Origin: DATCBF01 sp964401995
GTDB taxonomy: Bacteria; Actinomycetota; Thermoleophilia; Solirubrobacterales; 70-9
Length of the DNA: 64,000 bases
Reading direction: 5' to 3'
NCBI GenBank assembly: GCA_964401995.1
Contig: CAYOAP010000002.1
Location: 62,001 to 126,000 of the forward strand
Part shown: positions 8,338 to 17,218 of the stretch, piece after piece
Position numbering within the stretch: position 1 is the first letter of the stretch
How the letters are laid out: each line of letters starts with the position of its first letter
Notes under the pieces: model-generated
Told to the model about the DNA's origin: nothing
The model's input: only the letters and a program-made list of their open reading frames with translations
Database searches by the model: none
Position numbers and translations under genes: made by a program

Positions 8338-9057
8338 ATGAAGCCACCGCCTGCCACACTTTCCGCTTCCGTGCCCTCGGCGACCGACATCGATCACGAG
8401 ACCGTCGCCGCGGAATTGGAGGACAGCTCCGCCCAGGAGGCGCTGGAGTGGATGTTCGACACCTTCGGCTCGGACCACTACATCGCCTGCTCGTTCCAGA
8501 AAACGAGCTCGGTCACGGCGCACATGGCGAGCCAGATCAACCCCGAGGCGCGCTTCTTCTACCTCGACACCGACGTCCTCTTCCCCGAGACCTACGAGAC
8601 TCGTGACCGCCTGGCCGAGCACCTCGGGGTCGAGTTCGACCGCTTCCACAACCTGACTCTGGAGGAGCAGGCCGCCCAGCATGGCGACGAGCTCTGGAAG
8701 AGCGATCCCGACTCCTGCTGCGGTTTGCGCAAGGTCGACCCGATGCGGAGGGCGCTTTCTTCCGTAGACTGCTGGGTCGCCGGCGTCCGCCGCGGAGATT
8801 CCAGCAGCCGTTCCAAAACGCCGAAGTTCGGCTGGGACAAGAAATTCAACCTCTGGAAGCTGAATCCCATCGCGGACTGGTCCGAGCGCGACGTTTGGAA
8901 CTACATCCGTGAGCACCACCTTCCCTACAACCCGCTCCACGATCAGGGCTACCCGTCGATCGGCTGCACGCACTGCACGCAGCCGGTCGGGCCTGGTGGC
9001 TCATCGCGCGACGGCCGCTGGGCCGGCGTCGCCAAGACCGAGTGCGGGATCAACTAG
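8338..9057 (+). CDS. cysH: Adenylyl-sulfate (APS) reductase, [4Fe-4S] type
   Basis: 239 residues. Reduces APS to sulfite using thioredoxin. The cluster-binding pairs Cys127-Cys128 (CCGLRKV) and Cys210/Cys213 (CTHC) mark the APS-using class; enzymes restricted to PAPS lack them. The catalytic Cys236 is in the C-terminal ECGIN (usually ECGLH/ECGIH), so the last residue differs from consensus. The PP-loop is represented by CSFQKTSSVTAHM. It lies 18 bp downstream of the sulfite reductase in the same operon. Confidence 0.93.
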   Translation: MKPPPATLSASVPSATDIDHETVAAELEDSSAQEALEWMFDTFGSDHYIACSFQKTSSVTAHMASQINPEARFFYLDTDVLFPETYETRDRLAEHLGVEFDRFHNLTLEEQAAQHGDELWKSDPDSCCGLRKVDPMRRALSSVDCWVAGVRRGDSSSRSKTPKFGWDKKFNLWKLNPIADWSERDVWNYIREHHLPYNPLHDQGYPSIGCTHCTQPVGPGGSSRDGRWAGVAKTECGIN

Positions 9058-9117
9058 CGGCGCCCCCCGGCACGCCTTCCATACCCCTCCCCCGAACCGA
9101 TTGGTGAGAACTTCCCG

Positions 9118-10194
9118 ATGAGCGAGACCATTGCTGAGCTGTCCCTGACCCTGTCCGAGCGCCATACGGCCGACTTCGAGATGATCGCCAACGGTGGCTT
9201 CGCGCCGCTGACCGGCTTTCAGGGCTCCGCTGACTGGGAGCGAGTCTGCTCCGAGATGCGGACCGTTGCCGGCGACTACTGGCCGATCCCGATCACCCTG
9301 GCGACCGACCTCGACTGCCAGGTCGGCGACGTCGTCGCCCTCTCCAGCGACGAAGGCAAGCCGCTCGGCCGCCTCACCGTCGAGGAGATCTTCGATCGCG
9401 ACGTGCGCAAAGAGGCCGAGCAGGTCTACCGCACGACCGACGAGGCCCACCCGGGCGTCGCCGCGATCTACGAGGAGGGCAACCGCTGCATCGCCGGCCC
9501 GATCGAGGTCGACGCGCTGCCCGATCACGAGGATGCCTTCATGCGGCGCTACAAGACCGCCGCCGAGCACAAGGCGGACTTCGAGGCCCGCGGCTGGAAG
9601 AAGATCGTCGCCTTCCAGACCCGCAACCCGATCCACCGCGCCCACGAGTACCTGACCAAGGCCGCGCTGGAGACCTGCGACGGCCTCTTCATCCAGCCCC
9701 TGATCGGCAAGACCAAGGCCGGCGACATCCCCGCCGACGTGCGGATGCGCTGCTACGAGGTGCTGATGGAGAACTACTACCCGCAGGACCGCGTCGTGCT
9801 CGGCGTCAAGCCGGCGAAGATGCACTACGCCGGCCCCCGCGAGGCGGTGCTGCACGCGATCGTCCGCCGCAACTACGGCGCGACGCACTTCATCGTCGGC
9901 CGCGATCACGCCGGCGCCGGTGACTACTACGGCACCTACGACGCGCAGAAGATCTTCGACGAGATCGACATCGACGAGCTCGGGATCGAGCCGCTGATGT
10001 TCGAGCACACCTTCTGGTGCAACGAGTGTGAGGGTCTCGCCTCCGGCAAGACCTGCCCGCACGCCCAGGAGTCGCACCTATTCCTATCTGGCACCAAGGT
10101 CCGCGAGATGCTCGGCAACGGCGAAAAGCCGCCGCACGAGTTCTCGCGCGACGAGGTTGCCGAGATCCTTATCGACGCTTACAAGGAGGACTGA
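9118..10194 (+). CDS. sat: Sulfate adenylyltransferase (ATP sulfurylase)
   Basis: 358 residues, the single-polypeptide (Sat/Met3-type) enzyme that makes APS from sulfate and ATP. Active-site motifs QTRNPIHRAH (residues 167-176) and VGRDHAGAGDYYG are intact, and C-terminal Cys residues (CNECEGLASGKTCPH) resemble the Zn site of bacterial homodimeric forms. It is followed by cysC after 6 bp, an arrangement that couples APS production to phosphorylation. Confidence 0.95.
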   Translation: MSETIAELSLTLSERHTADFEMIANGGFAPLTGFQGSADWERVCSEMRTVAGDYWPIPITLATDLDCQVGDVVALSSDEGKPLGRLTVEEIFDRDVRKEAEQVYRTTDEAHPGVAAIYEEGNRCIAGPIEVDALPDHEDAFMRRYKTAAEHKADFEARGWKKIVAFQTRNPIHRAHEYLTKAALETCDGLFIQPLIGKTKAGDIPADVRMRCYEVLMENYYPQDRVVLGVKPAKMHYAGPREAVLHAIVRRNYGATHFIVGRDHAGAGDYYGTYDAQKIFDEIDIDELGIEPLMFEHTFWCNECEGLASGKTCPHAQESHLFLSGTKVREMLGNGEKPPHEFSRDEVAEILIDAYKED

Positions 10195-10200
10195 CAAGAC

Positions 10201-10755
10201 ATGGCTGGTGAGAAGGGATTCACCCTCTGGTTCACCGGGCTCTCAGGAGCCGGCAAGACGACCATCTCCGGGCTGCTGGAGAAGCAGCTGCGCGAGCGCG
10301 GCTCGAAGTTGGAGATCCTCGACGGCGACGTCGTCCGCGAAAACCTCTCGAAGGGGCTTGGCTTCTCGAAGGAGGACCGCGACATCAACATTCGCCGGAT
10401 CGCCTTCGTCGCCGACCTGCTCAGCCGCAACGGCGTGCCGGTGATCACCGCCGCGATCTCCCCCTACGCTGAGATTCGCGACGAGGCGCATGAGCTGATG
10501 GGCGACCGCTTCATCGAGGTCTACGTCAAGGCTTCGGTCGACACCTGCGCCGAGCGTGATGTCAAGGGCCTCTACGCGAAAGCCTTCTCGGGCGAGATCA
10601 AAGAATTCACCGGCGTCTCGGATCCTTACGAGATTCCTGAGAACCCCGCCTGGGTTTGCGACACCGAGAACGAGACTCCCGAGGAGTCGGCGGCGAAGCT
10701 GCTCGACTACCTCGAGCAGCGGGACCTGATCCCGGCTGCTGCTGTAACCGCCTAA
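10201..10755 (+). CDS. cysC: Adenylyl-sulfate kinase
   Basis: 184 residues. Phosphorylates APS at the 3' position to give PAPS. P-loop GLSGAGKTT is at residues 13-21, followed by DGDVVRENLSKGLGFSKEDR and NIRRI, the APS-binding signature. The APS reductase of this operon does not need PAPS, so the kinase probably supplies PAPS for sulfotransferases or lets both forms be used (inference). Its TAA interlocks with the TAG of the convergent PHP-domain gene (CTAA, 10752-10755). Confidence 0.95.
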   Translation: MAGEKGFTLWFTGLSGAGKTTISGLLEKQLRERGSKLEILDGDVVRENLSKGLGFSKEDRDINIRRIAFVADLLSRNGVPVITAAISPYAEIRDEAHELMGDRFIEVYVKASVDTCAERDVKGLYAKAFSGEIKEFTGVSDPYEIPENPAWVCDTENETPEESAAKLLDYLEQRDLIPAAAVTA

Positions 10756-11561
10756 GGCTTCGGCGGCACCTGCGGCTCGGCAAGGCCGTAGGTGTCGTAG
10801 TCGCCGAACTTCGAGAAGGTCTTGTGGGTCGGGCCGTGGTAGTCGGAAGAGGCGGTTGGGATCAGGCCGAGCTCGTCGCAGAGGCTGAGCAGGTGTTCTG
10901 TCTGCTCCTTGGTGTGCGGCGGGTAGAAGGTCTCGACGCCGTCTGGCTGCAGCGAGCGGATCAGGTCCTCCACCTTGGCCGGGTCTGAAATGTCCCAGTA
11001 GGGGTGGGCGATTACCGCGACGGCGCCGGCCTCGTGGATCAGCTCGATCGCCTGTTGCGCGGTGGGCCAGCGGCGCGGCACGAAAGCCTTGGCCCCGGGC
11101 ACCAGGTACTCCTCGAAGAAGGGGCCCAGGTCACCCGTGGCGCCTGCCGCCTTGGCGATGTGCGGCCGCCCAATCGAGTCGGCGGCGCCAGCCTCCCGGA
11201 TCGCGTCCTCCAGCGTCAGGTCAAAGCCCTCGCGCCGCAAGTTCTCGACGATCTCCCCGGCCCGGGTCCGCCGCTCCTCCTGAGCCCGCTCACAAGCAGG
11301 AGCGATCGTCTCAAGGTCGATCCAGTACCCGCAGATGTGCAGGTCTTCGGCGTACTCGTGCACGCAAGACATCTCGATCGCCGGAACCAGCTCAATCCCA
11401 AGCCGCTCCGCAGCCTCGGCAGCCTCCGGCACACCGGCCACTCCGTCGTGGTCGGTCAGCGCCAGCGTCGTAACCCCGGCCTCGGCGGCTTTCTCAACCA
11501 CCTCGGCTGGGGGCAGCTGTCCGTCGGAGACTGTGGAGTGGCTCTGCAGCTCGATCAACAT
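10752..11561 (-). CDS. PHP-domain metallophosphoesterase, 3',5'-bisphosphate nucleotidase-like
   Basis: 269 residues, same length and order as RNase AM/YciV-type PHP proteins, which hydrolyse 3',5'-nucleoside bisphosphates such as pAp. Motifs: SHSTVSDG at the N-terminus, LALTDHDGV, PAIEMS, VIAHPYWD and SSDYHGP. In the first motif the expected His-x-His is Gln6-x-His8, so one metal ligand is replaced. pAp is the by-product of PAPS use, so a position tail-to-tail with cysC is suggestive. ATG start at 11561 with AT-richer upstream DNA. Confidence 0.82.
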   Translation of the reverse strand: MLIELQSHSTVSDGQLPPAEVVEKAAEAGVTTLALTDHDGVAGVPEAAEAAERLGIELVPAIEMSCVHEYAEDLHICGYWIDLETIAPACERAQEERRTRAGEIVENLRREGFDLTLEDAIREAGAADSIGRPHIAKAAGATGDLGPFFEEYLVPGAKAFVPRRWPTAQQAIELIHEAGAVAVIAHPYWDISDPAKVEDLIRSLQPDGVETFYPPHTKEQTEHLLSLCDELGLIPTASSDYHGPTHKTFSKFGDYDTYGLAEPQVPPKP

Positions 11562-11599
11562 GAGGCGAGCACCCTAACTGGCTCGGCTCGGCCAGAAAG

Positions 11600-11678
11600 T
11601 GTTCGGAACAATTATTTTTCTCTCAGCCAAACAAATAGCAATATGTTCGGTACAATTAAAAAATGGTCGAACCGAACA
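11600..11678. promoter_or_regulatory. Repeated operator-like sites around the Fic gene start
   Basis: TGTTCGGAACAATTA (11600-11614) and TGTTCGGTACAATTA (11644-11658) are direct repeats 44 bp apart differing at one base. The first contains a perfect 11-bp palindrome (TGTTC-G-GAACA). A third TGTTCGG lies inverted at 11672-11678 inside the first codons. The whole gap is markedly AT-rich. The layout suggests autoregulation of the Fic gene by a bound repressor. No helix-turn-helix is obvious in the protein, so the repressor is unknown. Confidence 0.55.
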
Positions 11679-12685
11679 AACTTAGCGCTTCCCGGCGTGG
11701 CAGGCCATCCCGCGCCGCCGTCTACGAGCGCCTCCGCGTGCAGGTCGGAGAGCTACGTGAGCGCTTGGGCGGCCTTCCCTCGCCCGAGGAGGCGGAAGGA
11801 ATCTGGCGCGGGATCTGGCTGGAGGAGGCCCATCACTCGACTGCCCTGGAGGGCAACACCCTTGTGCTCAAGCAGGTCGAGCAGCTGCTTTCAGAGGGCC
11901 GCGCGGTAGGCAACAAAGAACTGAGCGAATACCTTGAGGTTCGCGGATACGCCGATGCCGCGAATTGGGTCTACGGGCACGGGATACAACCCGGCGACTG
12001 GGGCGCCGGCGACCTGCTCACGCTGGCGGAGGTGAGCGAGATCCACAGGTTTGCGATGACTCCGGTGTGGGATGTGGCGCCGCACCCGCAGGCGACCCCG
12101 AAAGAGGGTCCGGGCTCGTTTCGCGAGCACGACATCGAGCCGTTTCCGGAGGGGATGCGGCCACCTGAGTGGACCGAAGTGCCAGTCCTGATTCGCGACT
12201 GGATCGACGATGCTCAGGCTCTGCGCAAGGCGGATGAGTCGACCATTGCCGAGGCGCTGGCGGTTCTGCACGCGCGCTTCGAGCAGGTCCACCCCTTCCT
12301 CGATGGCAATGGCCGAACTGGCCGGCTCGTCCTCAACCTCCTCCTGGTGCGCCTCGGGTATCCGCCGGCGATCATCTACAAAGGCGATCGCTCTCGGTAT
12401 CTGGCCGCGCTGCGCCGGGCTGACCAAGGCGACCCCGGCCCCCTGGGCGAGTTCCTGGCCCGGGCCGTGCTCGACAACCTCTACAAGTTTGTCGTCCCCG
12501 CAATTGCCGGACCAGCTCGCATGGTGCCGCTACCGGCTTTGGCCACCAAGGAGATCTCCGCGAACGCTCTGCGCGTGGCAGCGGTTCGTGGCAGGCTCAA
12601 GGCCGCCAAGGCTGCCGACGGCAGCTGGCGCAGCTCTTCAGCATGGGTCGAGGAGTACGCGGCCAGCCGCTACAAGCGAGCTTGA
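11663..12685 (+). CDS. Fic domain protein (AMP/NMP transferase), class II
   Basis: 340 residues. The catalytic Fic motif HPFLDGNGRTGR is complete at residues 210-221, so AMPylation or a related nucleotidyl transfer from ATP to a protein hydroxyl is predicted. An inhibitory-helix motif S-x3-E-G (STALEG, residues 59-64) lies N-terminal to the Fic core, which is class II autoinhibition. Downstream the protein has a winged-helix-like tail (ISANALRVAAVRGRLKAA). It starts with ATG at 11663 directly after AT-rich DNA. Such stand-alone Fic proteins are often scattered by transfer; target unknown. Confidence 0.9.
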   Translation: MVEPNKLSASRRGRPSRAAVYERLRVQVGELRERLGGLPSPEEAEGIWRGIWLEEAHHSTALEGNTLVLKQVEQLLSEGRAVGNKELSEYLEVRGYADAANWVYGHGIQPGDWGAGDLLTLAEVSEIHRFAMTPVWDVAPHPQATPKEGPGSFREHDIEPFPEGMRPPEWTEVPVLIRDWIDDAQALRKADESTIAEALAVLHARFEQVHPFLDGNGRTGRLVLNLLLVRLGYPPAIIYKGDRSRYLAALRRADQGDPGPLGEFLARAVLDNLYKFVVPAIAGPARMVPLPALATKEISANALRVAAVRGRLKAAKAADGSWRSSSAWVEEYAASRYKRA

Positions 12686-12731
12686 TCAGCGGCCCAACGT
12701 CGTGCCGCTCGCCTAAATAGACTGCGCCGCC

Positions 12732-14489
12732 GTGTTCAAGAAAGTCCTCATAGCCAACCGCGGCGAGATCGCGATCCGCGTCGCCCGGACTCTGAAGGAG
12801 ATGGGCATCGGCTCGGTGGCCGTCTACTCCGAGATCGACCGCGACGCGCCGCACGTGCGCGAGGCCGACGAGGCCTTCCTGATCGGCCCGGCGGTGCCCG
12901 CCGAGAGCTACCTGAGCATCCCGAAGATCATCGAGACCGCCAAGGAGGCCGGGGCGGAGGCGATCCATCCCGGCTACGGATTCCTCGCCGAGAACGCCGA
13001 GTTCGCCAATGCCTGCGCCGAGGCCGAGATCGTCTTCATCGGCCCGCCCGCCAGCGCGATTGAAGCGATGGGGTCGAAGACCAAAGCGCGCGAGATCATG
13101 GCCGAGGCCGGGGTGCCGATCGTGCCTGGCGCGACCGAGCCGGCGGTAGATGTCGCCGCCGCCCGCGTGCAGGCCGACGAAGCCGGCTACCCGGTCGCCT
13201 GCAAGGCCGCCGGCGGCGGTGGCGGCAAGGGCTTCCGGGTCGCGATGACCCCCGACGACCTTGAGGAGGCCTTCGACGGCGCCGCCCGCGAAGGTGAGAA
13301 GTTCTTCTCCGACGACCGCGTCTACGTCGAGCGTTACCTGGAGGACCCGCGCCACGTCGAGGTCCAGGTGCTGGCCGACTCGCAGGGGACCGTGATCCAC
13401 CTCGGCGAGCGCGACTGCTCGATCCAGCGCCGTCACCAGAAGGTGATCGAGGAGGCGCCCGGCCCCCGCGTCGACGCCGAGATGCGCGAGCGGATCGGCA
13501 AGATCGCGACCGACGCGGCCGCCGCCGTCGGCTACCGCGGCGCCGGCACGGTCGAGGGCATGCAGGTCGGCGACGAGTACTTCTTCCTCGAGATGAACAC
13601 GCGGGTCCAGGTCGAGCACTGCGTGACCGAGATGGTGACCGGCGTCGACATCGTCCGCGAGCAGGTCCGCGTCGCCGCCGGCGAAGCGCTCTCGATCGGC
13701 CAGGACGAGGTCGAGCTGCGCGGCCACGCGATCGAGTGCCGGATCAACGCCGAGGCCGCCCACAAGAAATTTGCTCCGGCGCCGGGCGCGATCACCACCT
13801 ACCGTGAGCCGGCCGGCCCGGGTGTGCGGGTCGACTCCGGGGTCGAAGCGGGCTCCGAGGTGACGCCGATGTATGACCCGATGGTGGCCAAGCTGATCGT
13901 CTGGGACGTCGACCGCGAGACCGCGACGCGGCGGATGCTGCGGGCCCTGGACGAGTACGAGATCGGCGGCCTCACCACCCTGATCCCCTTCCACAAGGCA
14001 ATCCTCGCCACCCAACAGTGGGCCGATGCCGAGACCTGCCGCGACCTGATGGAGGACCGCGACTGGCTGAAGACAACGGCCCCTGAGGCTGCCGCCCCGG
14101 CCGAGGTCGCCGAGGGCGCCGAGCTGATCAGCCGCGACTACAAGGTCGAGGTCTCTGGCAAGCTTTTCGACGTCAAGGTGATCGGCGAGGCGATCGCCGG
14201 CGGCGCGGCCCCGGCTGCCGGCGGCAAGCGCCCGCCCAAACGCGAGCGCAAGTCGGGCGGCGGCGCTGCCGCGTCAAGCGAGGCGCTGCCCGCGCCGCTG
14301 CAGGGCACCGTCTTCAAAGTCCTGGTCGAGAAGGGCGCCGAGGTCGCCGAGGGCGACCTGATCTGCGTGATCGAGGCGATGAAGATGGAGAACGAGATCA
14401 CCGCCCACCGCAGCGGCAAAGTCGAGGAGCTCAACGTCGTCGAGGGCGCTTCGGTCTCCAGCGGCGACATCCTCGCCGTGATCAAATAG
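12732..14489 (+). CDS. Acyl-CoA carboxylase alpha chain: biotin carboxylase fused to biotin carboxyl carrier
   Basis: 585 residues, the AccA3-type architecture of actinobacteria. The N-terminal biotin carboxylase starts MFKKVLIANRGEIAIRVART (GTG codon), with the ATP-grasp Gly-rich loop KAAGGGGGKGFR and RDCSIQRRHQKVIEEAP. A linker (about 470-510, Ala/Gly/Lys rich) leads to a carrier domain with EAMKMEN, biotinyl Lys551. It carboxylates biotin for acetyl-CoA or propionyl-CoA carboxylation. No beta (carboxyltransferase) gene is adjacent. The spacing to the Fic gene is 46 bp. Confidence 0.95.
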   Translation: MFKKVLIANRGEIAIRVARTLKEMGIGSVAVYSEIDRDAPHVREADEAFLIGPAVPAESYLSIPKIIETAKEAGAEAIHPGYGFLAENAEFANACAEAEIVFIGPPASAIEAMGSKTKAREIMAEAGVPIVPGATEPAVDVAAARVQADEAGYPVACKAAGGGGGKGFRVAMTPDDLEEAFDGAAREGEKFFSDDRVYVERYLEDPRHVEVQVLADSQGTVIHLGERDCSIQRRHQKVIEEAPGPRVDAEMRERIGKIATDAAAAVGYRGAGTVEGMQVGDEYFFLEMNTRVQVEHCVTEMVTGVDIVREQVRVAAGEALSIGQDEVELRGHAIECRINAEAAHKKFAPAPGAITTYREPAGPGVRVDSGVEAGSEVTPMYDPMVAKLIVWDVDRETATRRMLRALDEYEIGGLTTLIPFHKAILATQQWADAETCRDLMEDRDWLKTTAPEAAAPAEVAEGAELISRDYKVEVSGKLFDVKVIGEAIAGGAAPAAGGKRPPKRERKSGGGAAASSEALPAPLQGTVFKVLVEKGAEVAEGDLICVIEAMKMENEITAHRSGKVEELNVVEGASVSSGDILAVIK

Positions 14490-14530
14490 CGGTCGCGCTC
14501 AGCTAGCCGGCCCGCGGCCCAGCACCGCCC

Positions 14531-16351
14531 CTACCTGTGGTGGTGCTTTTCTTTTTCGCGTTCTTTTTCCCGCTGTTCCTTTTCTTTTTCCCGTTTGACC
14601 TTGAGCTGCTGGTCACGGGTGAGCGGGAATTTGGGCGCGACTTCCTGGCAGGTCTTGCCGGAGCAGGTCTCGAGCCGTTCCAGTTCGCGGTGGAGGAAGT
14701 TGCGGATCGGGAAGAGGTTGGGGTCCTTGGAGCGGTTGTTGAGCTCGTAGGGGTCGCGGTTGAGGTCGTAGAGCTCTTTCTCGCCATCGGGCCACTCGAT
14801 GTACTTGTAGCGGCCGAGCCGAATCCCGTAGTAGTTCTTGGGCGGGGCCAGGATCGAGGCCGTCGCACCGGCTTCCCGGGGACGGGTGTTGATGCTCGGC
14901 CCGCCGCCGGCTTTGCCCGCCGCGACCTTTGCCGGCGCCGCCGCCGGGCCGCCGCCGTTCTCTTCGACGTCGGAGGTTTCGACGAAGGACTCGAAGAGGA
15001 TCGGGCGCCGGGTCCGCAGGCTGGTGTCTTTGGCGAAGGGGACCAGCGAGCGGCCGTCGATGCTTTTGTCGGCGCTGACCCCGGCCAGTTCGAGGACCGT
15101 CGGCGCGATGTCGATGTTCGCCGCCAGCTCCCCGGTCTGCGTTTCCGGTTTGATCCCCGGCCCGCGCATCAGGAAGGGCAGGTGGGTGGAGGGCTCGTAG
15201 GCGAGGAACTTGCCGCCGGTGAGGCGGTGCTCGCCGTAGAAGAAGCCGTTGTCGGAGGTGAAGATGATGTACGTGTTCTTGAGCCGCCCGAGGGCACCGA
15301 GCTCGTCGACGATCTCTTTGACGCCGTCGTCGACCGAGCGCAGCGACTCCAGCGCCTTCTGGTAGTAGACGCGGTAGGTGTGGATGTCGTTGAGCGAGAG
15401 GTAGGGCGCTTCGCGGATGAAGCTCGGCTTGTCGCGGACGTCGCCCTCGTCGAAGCCCTGTTCGCGGCTGTGGGGGAACGGGGCGCCGAGGAAGGAGTCG
15501 TAGTACCGGGTGGCGGGCTCGGGCCCGGCGGGGCGGCGGAAGTCGCCGTGCGGGGCGGTGTAGTCGACCTGCAGGTAGAAGGGCTGTTCGGGCGAGGTCC
15601 CGGCCAGCTCTTCGGTCGCGATCCGGTTGAAGACGTCGGTCTCGTAGAGGCAGGGCACGCCCGGGGTCGGGGCGCTGGGGCAGCCGAATTCGTCGCGGAG
15701 GCCGTATTCACGCGTGTCCCAGCTGCCGGAGTCGCCGAAGGGGCCATCGATCTGGCCGTTGTCGTTGAGCGTGTAGCCGTAGTAGTAGTGATCGGTGTCG
15801 GCGTTGAGGACCGTATGCCAGGCGCTCCAGCCCGGCGGCACGGTTTTGCCGTCGTCGAAGGGTTCGTCGCCGTAGCCGTTGAGGAACTTGCCGACGTGGA
15901 TCGTGCGGTAGCCGGCCCCCTGCAGCCAGGTGGCGATGTTGTGCGAGTAGGCGTTGCGGATCGAGAAGCCGGTGTAGCCGCCTTCGGGCGGGACGTTGCC
16001 GCGCACGTTGTGGTTGTGGGCGTAGCGGCCGGTGAGCAGGCTGACCCGTGAGGGGCAGCAGAGCGGATAGGAGACGTAGTAGCGGTTGAAGGTGACGCCG
16101 CGGTCGGCGATCAGGCTCAGCGTGTTCGGCATTGCCACGACCGGGGCGCCGCCAGGAGGGGTGTAGGAGGCGTAGAGCTGGTCGAGCGTCTGGTCGTCGG
16201 TCTGGATCACGACGAAGTTGGGGCGCTGGCTCGCGGCCGCCAATGCGTGCGCCTGGCCACCGGCGACGATCGCGATCAGCAGCGCCATCACGCCCGCCGC
16301 GATCAGCAGGCGAGCGCTCGCGGGCGCGCGGGTGTCAGTGCTTCGATCCAT
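14531..16351 (-). CDS. Exported/membrane-anchored sulfatase
   Basis: 606 residues. A hydrophobic N-terminal segment (about 14-36) is a signal peptide or anchor. Type I sulfatase features: metal ligands Asp52-Asp53 (QTDDQ), and the formylglycine signature Cys98-x-Pro-Ser-Arg within LCCPSRVSLLTGRYAHNHNV; the neighbouring Cys99 is not the modified one. TSDNGFFYGEHRL and GKFLNGYG are further core motifs. It would hydrolyse a sulfate ester outside the membrane. The last 30 residues are almost only Lys, Glu, Arg and His (a KEKE-type tail), which is unusual for the family. The upstream gene is the HAD hydrolase, 76 bp away in the same direction. Confidence 0.9.
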   Translation of the reverse strand: MDRSTDTRAPASARLLIAAGVMALLIAIVAGGQAHALAAASQRPNFVVIQTDDQTLDQLYASYTPPGGAPVVAMPNTLSLIADRGVTFNRYYVSYPLCCPSRVSLLTGRYAHNHNVRGNVPPEGGYTGFSIRNAYSHNIATWLQGAGYRTIHVGKFLNGYGDEPFDDGKTVPPGWSAWHTVLNADTDHYYYGYTLNDNGQIDGPFGDSGSWDTREYGLRDEFGCPSAPTPGVPCLYETDVFNRIATEELAGTSPEQPFYLQVDYTAPHGDFRRPAGPEPATRYYDSFLGAPFPHSREQGFDEGDVRDKPSFIREAPYLSLNDIHTYRVYYQKALESLRSVDDGVKEIVDELGALGRLKNTYIIFTSDNGFFYGEHRLTGGKFLAYEPSTHLPFLMRGPGIKPETQTGELAANIDIAPTVLELAGVSADKSIDGRSLVPFAKDTSLRTRRPILFESFVETSDVEENGGGPAAAPAKVAAGKAGGGPSINTRPREAGATASILAPPKNYYGIRLGRYKYIEWPDGEKELYDLNRDPYELNNRSKDPNLFPIRNFLHRELERLETCSGKTCQEVAPKFPLTRDQQLKVKREKEKEQREKEREKEKHHHR

Positions 16352-16427
16352 ATGCCTTCGGTGCCGAGGCGCCTAGTCCGAAACCAGCGCTTCCTGCCCG
16401 AGTTGCGCCGTGAACGCTAAAAGACGC

Positions 16428-17111
16428 TTAGGACGCGCCGAGCTTTTTCGCTGCTTCGCGGAAGTTTTTGACCGTCGCGCTGGGGGCTTTGCGACCTTCG
16501 AGTTTCTCGCCGTGGCGATTTACCCAGATCACAGGCACGTTCATTTTCAGCAGCGGGGCGACATCGTTGGTGTAGTTGCAGCCGATGTGCAGCCAGCCTT
16601 TCTTGCCGCCGATCCGCCGGGCGCACTCTTTGAAGTGGACCGGGTCCGGCTTGTAGCTGCGCACCTGCTGGGCGGTGACGACAAGGTCAAGTTCGGTCCG
16701 CAGGTGGCGGCGGGAGATGCCGAGAAGTTTGTCGTCGACGTTGGAGACGATCCCGATCTCGTACTTTTTGCGGAGCCGGTCCATCGCCGCGTTCGACTCG
16801 CGGAAAGGCAGCCAGTAGGCGACGCTGTTGGGCAGGAACTGGGCCCGCGAGGGCTCGATCTCCCAGCCCAGCTCGCCGGCGACTTTGACGATCGTGCGGC
16901 GCAGGACCTCGGCGTAGAGCTCGTAGGAGCCGGCCATGATTTCGGCCTGGACCTCCATGAAGCGGGCGAGGAAAGGACCCTCTTCGAAGCTGAAGCCGTC
17001 TTTCGCCGCCTCTTTCTTGCAGGCGTCGATGATGCCTTTCTCCCAATCGATCAGGGTGCCGTAACAATCGGCGGTGACCCATTTGATGTTTTTGAGGCTG
17101 GGGAGGGGCAT
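16428..17111 (-). CDS. HAD-superfamily hydrolase, haloacid dehalogenase type II-like
   Basis: 227 residues. Motif I is DCYGTLID (nucleophile Asp then x-Tyr-Gly-Thr, as in L-2-haloacid dehalogenases), motif II IVSNVDD, motif III Lys in SYKPDP, and motif IV GCNYTND. An alpha-helical cap lies between motifs I and II (about residues 25-110). Many family members with this motif act on phosphoesters or haloacids; the substrate is not predictable. It is divergent from sucC with 107 bp between. Confidence 0.85.
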   Translation of the reverse strand: MPLPSLKNIKWVTADCYGTLIDWEKGIIDACKKEAAKDGFSFEEGPFLARFMEVQAEIMAGSYELYAEVLRRTIVKVAGELGWEIEPSRAQFLPNSVAYWLPFRESNAAMDRLRKKYEIGIVSNVDDKLLGISRRHLRTELDLVVTAQQVRSYKPDPVHFKECARRIGGKKGWLHIGCNYTNDVAPLLKMNVPVIWVNRHGEKLEGRKAPSATVKNFREAAKKLGAS

Positions 17112-17218
17112 CGGGGACGCGGCATTATGGCAAGCGCCGGTCGGGCGGGCTTCGCGGCACCGCTCCGGTCGGATAGGGTGCCGCCCCGCGCCTTAGGCGC
17201 GCCGCGACAAACCACCTC

